From Sphingobacteriaceae bacterium (lineage in GTDB: Bacteria > Bacteroidota > Bacteroidia > Sphingobacteriales > Sphingobacteriaceae): DNA of 64,000 nt. The DNA is taken from positions 434,001 to 498,000 of the forward strand of contig CAHJWG010000001.1 of NCBI GenBank assembly GCA_903642215.1, read 5' to 3'. The notes under the pieces are model-generated. The model was not told the origin of the DNA. It ran no database searches and was given only the letters and a program-made list of their open reading frames with translations. Made by a program: the position numbers and the translations under genes. Each line of letters begins with the position of its first letter. Positions within the stretch are counted from its first letter, which is position 1. Of the stretch, positions 1 through 7,582 are shown in pieces.

Positions 1-241
1 TAACGCCTCCCAAAAAAACACCCAAAAAATTCCAGAAACCCGACCACGGGATGGCAAGTACCGGTTTTAAAGCTTTTGTATAGATAACTGTTGCAACGGC
101 ATTGGCCGTATCATGGAACCCGTTAACAAACTCGAAACCAATTACAGCCAGCAAGCATATAAAAAATATGAGCAGCACCGGACCACTTAAATCAGCTTCA
201 CCGATAAAGGGAAGTGTAATTGCGTTGAACAGGTAAGACAT
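1..241 (-). CDS. PiT-family inorganic phosphate transporter, N-terminal part (cut by window edge)
   Basis: Inner-membrane low-affinity phosphate permease of the PiT family, which carries metal-phosphate with a cation. Only the first 80 residues lie in the window; the gene runs off the left end. Reading the minus strand from the ATG at 241 gives a hydrophobic helix (LLIFFICLLAVIGFEFVNG) followed by GFHDTANAVATVIYTKAL, the PiT signature of asparagine, aspartate and NAVAT. Upstream lies 220 bp with a possible -7 box near 282-289 and two TTAA repeats 11 bp apart at 322-339. Its position beside secreted phosphatases suits phosphate uptake. Family assignment is secure; a sodium-coupled variant cannot be excluded. 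Confidence 0.88.
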   Translation of the reverse strand, partial: MSYLFNAITLPFIGEADLSGPVLLIFFICLLAVIGFEFVNGFHDTANAVATVIYTKALKPVLAIPWSGFWNFLGVFLGGV

Positions 242-461
242 GAGTCGGATTTACTAAACGGAGATCAAATTTTAGCTATCCTCAAATAAAGTTAAAACAT
301 GGCTTAATGTTGCAGCATCCGGATTAATAAATTGTTAAGTTATTTATTAAATATAGCAGAATCAACTCCAAATTTTATGTGATAAAAGAAGCTTTCAAAC
401 GGAGCAAAGGAAAGCCTTCAATTATGAAACGTGGTTGCAGTGGATTTTTTACATCCGTAAA

Positions 462-812
462 TTAATCAACTAATGCTTTTTTAACCGGATTTACTTTTTT
501 CTTATTGGTACCTTTCTTTTGAACCGGAACAACAGGTAAATCCCCATTACTTTTAGATTTTGCAACCATCGGTTCATTGTTTTCCTTTTGATTTACCGTT
601 GGATGAACGTCCCCTTTTTTAAAAGTATCGATTTTTTTTAACAGTATTTTGGCAAGCTTTTTTGACTCCTTTTCAATTTGTTTATCTAATTTTTTTGAGC
701 CATTATGCCACTCGCTTGTTACTTCTTTAAACTTGGCAATCAAATTTAACCTTAATTCAGTTTTTAGTATTTTTTCTGCTGATGCAATACGCTTGCGTTT
801 ATCTTTTTTCAT
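462..812 (-). CDS. Small lysine-rich protein of unknown function
   Basis: 116 residues and very basic. An N-terminal half of charged helix (residues 1-65, KK/EK-rich, probably coiled) is followed by a disordered, Lys/Pro/Asn-rich tail ending in KKKVNPVKKALVD. There is no signal peptide or membrane segment, so it is probably cytoplasmic. The tail resembles nucleic-acid-binding or histone-H1-like tails in Bacteroidota, but I recognise no domain and assign no function. The ATG at 812 lies only about 15 bp after a good TAccTTTG -7 box preceded by four 11-bp-phased TTAA repeats, so it is probably phosphate-regulated and has a very short leader. Confidence 0.65.
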   Translation of the reverse strand: MKKDKRKRIASAEKILKTELRLNLIAKFKEVTSEWHNGSKKLDKQIEKESKKLAKILLKKIDTFKKGDVHPTVNQKENNEPMVAKSKSNGDLPVVPVQKKGTNKKKVNPVKKALVD

Positions 813-829
813 TTAAATCGGATTAAGCC

Positions 830-877
830 CAAAGGTATGTTATCAAATTATTAAGTCAATATTAAATTTATGTTAAG
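830..877 (-). promoter_or_regulatory. PHO-box-like phased repeats with Bacteroidetes -7 box
   Basis: On the minus strand four 7-mers follow one another at exact 11-bp steps: CTTAACA (877-871), TTTAATA (866-860), CTTAATA (855-849) and GATAACA (844-838). The -7 element TACCTTTG (837-830) follows directly, and ATTG sits 19 bp upstream of it at the -33 position. Direct 7-bp repeats separated by 4 bp are the layout of PhoB sites in other bacteria. It drives the small basic protein whose ATG is at 812. Confidence 0.6.
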
Positions 878-890
878 TCCAGAACGTTTA

Positions 891-1202
891 TTATATAATT
901 AACAGGTTGATACAATTATCAACACAAGTATAAAGTTCGCTTAAACCTGCATAAAAGGCTTTTTGCTTATTGCTTTTATCGCTGAACTCGCAACCCAGGC
1001 GGCAGGTTGTTTGGGTTCCTGTATTGTAACCGGCAGCAATGGCATAAAATTTTTGGTGATGAATGTGCAACAGGTTGTTTAGCAACAGTTCAAATTCGAT
1101 AGAATATTTGAACAATGCGCTTAAATTATCCTGACTGTAATTTTTTATTGCTTGCAGCCTTTTTTGCAAGCGAAACAGCCGGGTAATAATTTTCTCTTTC
1201 AT
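891..1202 (-). CDS. Small protein with two CxxxC pairs, unknown function
   Basis: 103 residues from ATG at 1202; a TTG one codon earlier is also open. The N-terminal half is an amphipathic helix rich in Lys/Arg/Leu. The C-terminal half contains TTCRLGCEF and YTCVDNCINLL, two Cys-x3-Cys pairs, with HIHHQ in between, which could bind a metal or form disulphides. There is no signal peptide. I do not recognise the family. It lies between the basic protein and the SusC gene, and an 11-bp-phased repeat element plus a TAatTTTG -7 box lies about 200 bp upstream. It could be a non-coding stretch, but the cysteine pattern argues for a real protein. Confidence 0.5.
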   Translation of the reverse strand: MKEKIITRLFRLQKRLQAIKNYSQDNLSALFKYSIEFELLLNNLLHIHHQKFYAIAAGYNTGTQTTCRLGCEFSDKSNKQKAFYAGLSELYTCVDNCINLLII

Positions 1203-1642
1203 CAACAGTTTAAACGAAATATTTGGCCGGCATTTGTTAGCTTAATATTATCAATTTAACAACTATTTTAACGCAGTAAGAAAATGATCAACACAAGCTG
1301 AGTTAGAGCCGTCTCTTTAAAATCCAATTTTTTACCTGTAAAAGAAGTATGGTTATATAAGCTCCTGCAAATATTAATCAGATAAAAAACAACTATCCTT
1401 TTCGATACAAAATTAATATTGTGTTAAGTTTTTGTTATCTGTGTGATAACCTGTAAAAATTATTTCCTTTTTAACTTACTGATCTGTAAGATCATAAAAA
1501 ATCATCCTGATTAATCCGAATAACTATTAACAACAAGGGTAACATAGAATTGATGTTTTGATAATAACCGGAACCTTTCTTTGCGCAATTAACAAACAGA
1601 AAGATTTTATTTAATAAAACTATTAACCGAAACAGATTTTTT
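1203..1642. other. 440-bp intergenic region between divergent genes
   Basis: This gap separates the minus-strand small protein from the plus-strand SusC gene. It holds one copy of the dispersed TAAAAGAAGTAT motif (1339-1350), the phased repeat element at 1408-1450, and close to SusC a weak -7-like TTTCTTTG (1576-1583) followed by an A/T-rich leader. I see no RNA gene and no open frame of note. Confidence 0.5.
1408..1450 (-). promoter_or_regulatory. PHO-box-like phased repeats with -7 box
   Basis: Minus-strand 7-mers GTTATCA (1450-1444), GATAACA (1439-1433) and CTTAACA (1428-1422) lie at exact 11-bp steps. Six bases later comes TAATTTTG (1415-1408), a perfect TAnnTTTG -7 box. It points to the small CxxxC protein at 1202. 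It could also act on the divergent SusC gene. Confidence 0.5.
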
Positions 1643-4600
1643 ATGAAAAAACTCTACCGAGATTATTTCAAATGCCTATTCTCTATCAATCAAAAGCAGT
1701 ATCTGGCCCTGCTCCTAATTTTACTGCTAATTACTCCGTCCCGAGTATTTTCACAAACCGGAAGGATTATTAAGGGAACAATAACCGATGAAAAAAACCA
1801 GCCCCTGCCCGGCGTTTCTATTTTGGTGGTAGGTACTGCTAACGGGATTTCTTCTGATGCTGACGGTAAATATGCGATCACAGTTAACAGCAATACTGCT
1901 GTACTGCGCTTTACATCGGTAGGTTTTACCACGCAAAATATAACAGTTGGCAGCAGCAGTAACATCAGTATTAGTTTATTACCCAGTAACAATCAGCTTA
2001 AAGATGTTGTAGTGATTGGTTACGGCACATCTACCAAACAGGATGTAACGGGTTCGATCACGTCCCTAAAATCCGAAGACTTTAACCAGGGCGTTTTAAC
2101 AACTCCGGCAGAGTTGCTGCAAGGCAAGGTTCCCGGTTTAAACGTAACTAAAAGCGGCGATCCGAACCAGCAGCCGGCCGTAATTTTGCGCGGCCCGTCA
2201 ACTTTAAATTCGGCAAGTGGCGCGCAGGAACCTTTTTATGTGATCGATGGTGTGCCCGGGGCATCTGTAGATTTACTGGCACCGGCGGATATCGAAAGTA
2301 TTGATGTGCTAAAAGATGCATCCTCCACTGCAATTTATGGCTCCAGGGCTGCAAACGGCGTAATCATCATCACCACTAAAAAAGCAAAACAAGGGCAAAC
2401 ACGGCTTACTTACAGCACTTACGCCGCTATCGATCAGGTTTCTAAAAAAATAGATATGCTTTCTGCAGATGAACTGCGCCAGTATCTGAAAAACAATAAC
2501 CAGCCTGCACTGGCGATGCCCTTAAATGATGATGGCTCTAACACCAACTGGCAAAACCTGGTTGAGCGTAGAGGCTTCTCCCAAAACCATAACCTTTCTT
2601 ATGGCGGCGCATCAAAAAATACAGAATATGGTGCCAGCGTAAACTACTTTAAAAATGACGGAATTTTGAAAAGAACCGCTTTGGAACGCACGGTTTATCG
2701 CGGTTATATCAACCAGCGTTTTTTTGATGACCGTTTAAAACTCAGCTTAAACCTAACCAACAGCCATAGCAAAACCGACGACGTGGTACAGTCTTACCTG
2801 CTACCCGGTGTGTTGTTTTACCTGCCAACGGTTAGTCCGTTTAACCCGGACGGCAGCTACAAAGAAAATTATACCCGTACCGGCAGCGGCCCTTTTAACC
2901 CGCTTTCGCTTTTAAATAATAACACGATTAATATTGATGATAATAAAACGCTGATCAACGGTATTGCCCAAGTTGATATTTTAAAAGGGCTGCGGTTTAC
3001 CCTGAGTGTTTCCCAGCAGCGCGATCAGAACAACTACAACAGTTACCTCAACAGTGCATCCGCGCTGGCAGTTAATATTAACGGCGTGGCGCATCGTTCA
3101 GCATTTTTAAATACCAATAACGTAGTAGAATCCTATTTTAATTACGACCGCATGTTCGGCCAGCATTCAATCAAATTACTGGCTGGTTATTCTTATCAGC
3201 AAACCCGCAGCAATGATGGTTTCGGTGTACAAACGCAGGGATTTTCTAACGATAATTTAAATTACAACAACCTGTTTTTATCAAATCCTACTGCTATTTC
3301 ACAAATCGGTTTTGATAATAACCCGATCTCTACCCTCCGGCTGATTTCATATTATGGCCGCGTACAATATCAGTTTGCAGACAAATATTTACTGCAAGGT
3401 TCTTTGCGGGATGACGGTTCATCAGCATTTGGTGCCAACCACCGTTACGGATTGTTCCCGGCAGTTTCCGGTGCCTGGCGGATTATCAACGAAGATTTTA
3501 TGAAGAAGCTTACTGTTTTTAGCGACCTAAAAGTGCGGGCAGGTTACGGCGTTTCGGGTAACAGCCTCGGTTTTAATGCTTTTACTGCCTTGTTAATTTA
3601 TGGTACACAGGGCAGCGGAAGCAAGTTTTTGTATAATGGCAACATCAACAATTCTATTGGGCCAACACAAAATGATAATCCGAATTTAAAATGGGAAACC
3701 ACGGCAACTACCAACATCGGTGTAGATTTTGGTTTGCTGAAAAACCGTATTTCCGGTTCCGTAGATTATTATATTAAGAAAACGTCTGATTTAATTTACA
3801 CTAATTATCCTGTTTCGTTAACGCAGTATTTTGTACCTACAATTACTTTAAATGCCGGTAAAATCAAAAACTCCGGAGTTGAAGTAATTTTAAATGCCGT
3901 TGCGGTAAAATCTTCAGCTTTTTCCTGGAGAACATCTCTTAATGTTTCCCACAATAAAAACGTTGTCGAGAGTTTATCGAATAATGTGGCAAACCTGCCC
4001 TTGTTTTACACCGCACAGCTTGGCGGTAAAGGTCAATCTGGTAATTATAGCCAGATTGTGCGGCCCGGCGATGCAATCGGTACATTTTATTTGTGGCACT
4101 ATGTTGGTAAAAATGCAACCGGTGTTAGCACGTATCAAAATGCTGCCGGTGCAACTATTGCCACACAACCACTCACAACCGATCAGTTTGTGGCCGGCAA
4201 CGCACAGCCAAAATTGATTTACGGCTGGACAAATACCTTCATTTACAAAAAGTTTGATCTGAACGTTTTGGTGCGGGGCGTAACCGGCAACAAAATCTTA
4301 AACGGTACACTGGCTTCCTTAAATAATCCTGCTGATGCCAAAATCCAAAATATCCCGCGGTTTACTTTGGGCGAATCTTACAGCGATATCAATGCGTATT
4401 TAATTTCTGACAGATTTTTAGAAAACGGCTCCTACCTGCGTTTGGATAACGCCACGTTAGGTTATACCATCAAACCAAATATCCCGGCCATTAAAGCTAT
4501 CCGGCTTTATTTAGCAGCAAATAATTTGTTTGTGATTACCAAATATTCCGGCATCGACCCCGAAATAAATATCGGCGGCTTAACGCCCGGCATCGACAAT

Positions 4601-4657
4601 AACAATTATTATCCTAAAACACGCTCTTATATTTTCGGCTTAACTGCTTCATTCTAA
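1643..4657 (+). CDS. SusC/RagA-type TonB-dependent outer-membrane transporter
   Basis: 1004 residues. After an unusually long N-terminal region and a hydrophobic signal (about 20-37, ending VFSQ) comes a carboxypeptidase-regulatory-like domain (GTITDEKNQPLPGVSILVVG, about 45-115). A TonB-box-like VVVIGYG follows at about 123, then a plug domain (LQGKVPGLNV, PFYVIDGVPG, ASSTAIYGSRAANGVIII) and a large beta-barrel ending in a C-terminal Phe (FGLTASF). It imports a bulky substrate across the outer membrane with TonB energy. The SusD partner starts 19 bp downstream, then a phospholipase and a phosphoesterase, so the substrate is probably a phosphorus-containing organic compound. That substrate is inferred from context only. 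Confidence 0.93.
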   Translation: MKKLYRDYFKCLFSINQKQYLALLLILLLITPSRVFSQTGRIIKGTITDEKNQPLPGVSILVVGTANGISSDADGKYAITVNSNTAVLRFTSVGFTTQNITVGSSSNISISLLPSNNQLKDVVVIGYGTSTKQDVTGSITSLKSEDFNQGVLTTPAELLQGKVPGLNVTKSGDPNQQPAVILRGPSTLNSASGAQEPFYVIDGVPGASVDLLAPADIESIDVLKDASSTAIYGSRAANGVIIITTKKAKQGQTRLTYSTYAAIDQVSKKIDMLSADELRQYLKNNNQPALAMPLNDDGSNTNWQNLVERRGFSQNHNLSYGGASKNTEYGASVNYFKNDGILKRTALERTVYRGYINQRFFDDRLKLSLNLTNSHSKTDDVVQSYLLPGVLFYLPTVSPFNPDGSYKENYTRTGSGPFNPLSLLNNNTINIDDNKTLINGIAQVDILKGLRFTLSVSQQRDQNNYNSYLNSASALAVNINGVAHRSAFLNTNNVVESYFNYDRMFGQHSIKLLAGYSYQQTRSNDGFGVQTQGFSNDNLNYNNLFLSNPTAISQIGFDNNPISTLRLISYYGRVQYQFADKYLLQGSLRDDGSSAFGANHRYGLFPAVSGAWRIINEDFMKKLTVFSDLKVRAGYGVSGNSLGFNAFTALLIYGTQGSGSKFLYNGNINNSIGPTQNDNPNLKWETTATTNIGVDFGLLKNRISGSVDYYIKKTSDLIYTNYPVSLTQYFVPTITLNAGKIKNSGVEVILNAVAVKSSAFSWRTSLNVSHNKNVVESLSNNVANLPLFYTAQLGGKGQSGNYSQIVRPGDAIGTFYLWHYVGKNATGVSTYQNAAGATIATQPLTTDQFVAGNAQPKLIYGWTNTFIYKKFDLNVLVRGVTGNKILNGTLASLNNPADAKIQNIPRFTLGESYSDINAYLISDRFLENGSYLRLDNATLGYTIKPNIPAIKAIRLYLAANNLFVITKYSGIDPEINIGGLTPGIDNNNYYPKTRSYIFGLTASF

Positions 4658-4676
4658 AAATAATTAAACGAAAGAG

Positions 4677-6275
4677 ATGAAAAATATCTATTCCTATCTG
4701 GCGGGGTTTGCCCTCCTGATTACCATAAATGCCTGTACCAAACTGGATGTTCCGGTAGAATCACAATATGTTAAATCTAATTTCCCGGTTACAGATGCAG
4801 ATTATACCGCATTGCTGGGAACGATGTATTCCAATCTGTCATCCAATTACGGGATACCTTACTGGCGGATGCAGGAACTTTCTACCGATGAGGCGATCAT
4901 CCCGGCACGGGACGGTAATTATGATGACGGCGGGCAATACCGGCAACTGCATTACCATACCTGGACGTTTGACCACCCGAACGTAATGACGGTTTGGCAA
5001 TGGGGTTTTAGCGGAATCAACACTTGTAACCGGTTGATTACGCTGGTTAATGCTTCGCCTTCTGCCGATGCGATAAAAGCGGCAAATATTGCACAGATCA
5101 GGGCAATGCGTGCGCTTTACTATTTTTTTATGATGGATTTGTACGGCAATTTGCCAATCATTACGACGTTTCCCGTGGCTACACCACCAGCAACCCAATC
5201 CAGAAACAACGTATTCCAGTTTATCGAAAGTGAATTAAAAGCTGCTTTACCTCTTTTACCGGCAAAAACTAATAGCTCTATTACTAATACTTTGCAATAC
5301 GGCCGGCCAACAAAAGGAATGGTTTTCGCCTTGCTTGCCAAATTATACTTAAATGCCGGCGTTTATACCGGTACGCCGCGTTATCCTGATGTTGTTACGA
5401 TGGCAGACAGTGTTCAAAAAAATACCAACTATTCTTTGGATGCAAAATACCGCGACATTTTTTTACCAAACAACGGCCCGCAAATTAATGAAACCATATT
5501 TGCCGTTCCTTACGATCAGCAAATCCCCGGGAACCAGTTTACCCGTTTTGGCTTTTTCTATTATCTCTCAGCCGCTTACGGCCTTAATGCTACATTAAGT
5601 ATTGCCATGAGCACCACGCCGGAGTTTTATAACCGCTTTAATATCCCGAATGATTTTCGTACAAAAACCTGGCTGGTAGGTTTACAATATTACCCGGATG
5701 GCAACGGCGGTTTTACCAATCAGCCCGCTTATTACACCACAACTCCTCCTTTTGTGCAGATCAATATTACGCCGCAACTCGTTTTAATTCCGGGTAAACC
5801 GATGGATATCGGCAATACTTTGGCCAGCCAGTCAGAAGGTATTCGTTCCATAAAATATTATCCCGACCCGACGATTATCCAATCAACACGGCAAAACGGC
5901 AATGATATGCCCGTGCTTCGTTTAGCAGATGTTTATTTGATGAAGGCCGAAGCAGAACTCCGCGGTGCGCCAACAACCGTTGCCAACGGAGAATTGCAAA
6001 CGCCTTTGGTTCTGGTAAATAAAATTCGTTCGCGTGCCGGGGCACAATTAGCTTCGAGTGTAGATTTGCAAGGTTTACTGGATGAACGCGGCCGCGAACT
6101 TGCCTGGGAAGGTTGGCGCCGGAACGACCTGATCCGTTTCGGGCAGTTTGAAACAGAATATCCGCTGCCGAACGATGTTTTAACCATGAATAAAGATGTA
6201 AACAAAAGGCTGTTCCCCGTTCCTTCAACCGAGTTAAAAACCAACCCAAACCTGGTGCAAAACCCCGGTTACTAA
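4677..6275 (+). CDS. SusD/RagB-type surface lipoprotein
   Basis: 532 residues, exported and lipidated: MKNIYSYLAGFALLITINAC is a short signal with a lipobox ending at Cys20. The SusD pattern is present: early helices (TDADYTALLGTMYSNL), the conserved region around IRAMRALYYFFMMDLYGNLPI (TPR-like helices), and the C-terminal ELAWEGWRRNDLIRFG and KRLFPVPSTELKTNPNLVQNPGY that close the fold. It forms the substrate-capturing lid of the preceding SusC. Transcription probably ends partly at the hairpin at 6313-6346 before the phospholipase gene. Confidence 0.93.
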   Translation: MKNIYSYLAGFALLITINACTKLDVPVESQYVKSNFPVTDADYTALLGTMYSNLSSNYGIPYWRMQELSTDEAIIPARDGNYDDGGQYRQLHYHTWTFDHPNVMTVWQWGFSGINTCNRLITLVNASPSADAIKAANIAQIRAMRALYYFFMMDLYGNLPIITTFPVATPPATQSRNNVFQFIESELKAALPLLPAKTNSSITNTLQYGRPTKGMVFALLAKLYLNAGVYTGTPRYPDVVTMADSVQKNTNYSLDAKYRDIFLPNNGPQINETIFAVPYDQQIPGNQFTRFGFFYYLSAAYGLNATLSIAMSTTPEFYNRFNIPNDFRTKTWLVGLQYYPDGNGGFTNQPAYYTTTPPFVQINITPQLVLIPGKPMDIGNTLASQSEGIRSIKYYPDPTIIQSTRQNGNDMPVLRLADVYLMKAEAELRGAPTTVANGELQTPLVLVNKIRSRAGAQLASSVDLQGLLDERGRELAWEGWRRNDLIRFGQFETEYPLPNDVLTMNKDVNKRLFPVPSTELKTNPNLVQNPGY

Positions 6276-6277
6276 AC

Positions 6278-6289
6278 ATGCTTCTTTTA
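6278..6289 (+). repeat. Dispersed ATGCTTCTTTTA motif
   Basis: Exact copy three bases after the SusD stop codon, followed by GC. A second copy with A at position 3 lies at 6376-6387, inside the signal peptide of the next gene, where it encodes the residues ILLLA. Confidence 0.6.
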
Positions 6290-6312
6290 GCACACAAATT
6301 TTGGTATTGAAC

Positions 6313-6346
6313 AAACAGCCGTTATTTAACAGTAGCGGCTGTTTTT
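6313..6346 (+). terminator. Rho-independent terminator after SusD
   Basis: AAACAGCCG (6313-6321) pairs with CGGCTGTTT (6336-6344) across a 14-nt loop and is followed by T residues. It sits between SusD and the phospholipase gene and could reduce, rather than block, read-through because the next gene begins only 12 bp later. Confidence 0.65.
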
Positions 6347-6357
6347 GAATTTCAGTT

Positions 6358-7419
6358 ATGAAAACCTTTTTCAGCATACTTCTTTTAGCAGCCTTTCCTG
6401 TTTTAACACAGAACGATCCGAATAACCTTCCGATCAACAAAATACAGGTGATCGGTTCGCACAACAGTTATAAAAAAGCGATAGAACCGAGCTTGTTCAA
6501 ATTATTTATGCAAAAGGATTCGGCCAACGCCAGCAAGATCGATTACGAACACATCGCCATTGATAAACAGCTCGATTTGGGTTTGTGCAACCTCGAAATA
6601 GATGTTTATGCTGATGAAAAAGGCGGCCGGTTTGCGCACCCGAAAGGTTTGGATATGGTGAAAAAGCAATCGCCGTACAACGCGGATGGCGTGATGGACA
6701 AACCTGGTTTTAAAGTGCTGCATATTCCCGATCTGGATTTCCGCACCCAGTTTTCTACCCTGGCGGATGGTTTGCAGCAATTAAAACGCTGGTCGGATGC
6801 GCACCCAAATCATTACCCGGTTTTTATCACATTGGAAGCTAAAGATGCTGTGGCAAAACCAACAGATGCAGACCAAACCAACAAACTTACCGCTGCGGTT
6901 TTTGCCGAATTAGATCAAAACCTGCGCGATAACCTGGGTATTCAAAATATCCTTACGCCTGATCTGGTTCGCGGTAAAAATTCCACCTTAAACAACGCTG
7001 TTACGCAGGGCGGCTGGCCAACTGTTAAAGCTGCACGCGGCAAGTTTTTGTTCATTTTAGATGATAAAGGCAGTAAACGAGATTTTTATATCGAGGGGCA
7101 TCCATCCTTAAAAGGCCGTATGATGTTTGCCGATGCAGATGCAGGTACGCCGGAAGCCGCCATGATAATCCGGAATAATCCGCAGGATCCGGCTATAAAA
7201 GACCTGGTTAAAAAAGGTTATATCATCCGCACGCGTGCCGATGCCGATACGCAGCAGGCACGGAAAAACGATAAAAGTGATTTTATCGCCGCCTGTAATT
7301 CCGGTGCGCAAATCATCACCACGGATTATTATTTAAAAAGCACACATTTTAAATCAGATTATGTAGTCAGTTTTGAAGGTGGGAAATATTTCCGTACAAA
7401 TCCTTTGTTTAAAAATTAA
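6358..7419 (+). CDS. PI-PLC-like, Ca2+-dependent phosphoinositide phospholipase C (PI-PLC-C1 family), secreted
   Basis: 353 residues with a short Sec signal (MKTFFSILLLAAFPVLTQ). The catalytic-type start VIGSHNSYKKAIEP carries the first histidine. DLGLCNLEIDVYADEKGGRFAHP supplies the Glu/Asp metal ligands, VLHIPDLDFRT the second histidine, and PVFITLEAKD and ITTDYYLKS the TIM-barrel ends. This matches the bacterial PI-PLC-C1 family that cleaves phosphodiester head groups. Placement after SusC/SusD and before a phosphoesterase suggests release of phosphorylated inositol or other head groups outside the inner membrane. The actual substrate in bacteria is poorly known, so only the family is firm. 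Confidence 0.82.
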   Translation: MKTFFSILLLAAFPVLTQNDPNNLPINKIQVIGSHNSYKKAIEPSLFKLFMQKDSANASKIDYEHIAIDKQLDLGLCNLEIDVYADEKGGRFAHPKGLDMVKKQSPYNADGVMDKPGFKVLHIPDLDFRTQFSTLADGLQQLKRWSDAHPNHYPVFITLEAKDAVAKPTDADQTNKLTAAVFAELDQNLRDNLGIQNILTPDLVRGKNSTLNNAVTQGGWPTVKAARGKFLFILDDKGSKRDFYIEGHPSLKGRMMFADADAGTPEAAMIIRNNPQDPAIKDLVKKGYIIRTRADADTQQARKNDKSDFIAACNSGAQIITTDYYLKSTHFKSDYVVSFEGGKYFRTNPLFKN

Positions 7420-7582
7420 GTAAAACTGATTTCTACCGTTTTTATAATCATGCAGAATGTTTTCCTTTGGCAGATTAAAATTGATTCTTTAACTATTTGT
7501 ACCGATTAAAAAATCAGATAAGCTCCTGATTAAAGGATAAATTTACTTATCTAAAATATTGATTCTCAACTCCTCAAAATTC

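Noticed and set aside
1521..1544. PHO-like repeats on the plus strand before SusC
   Set aside because: TTAACA and GTAACA are 12 bp apart, not 11, and no third repeat is in phase.
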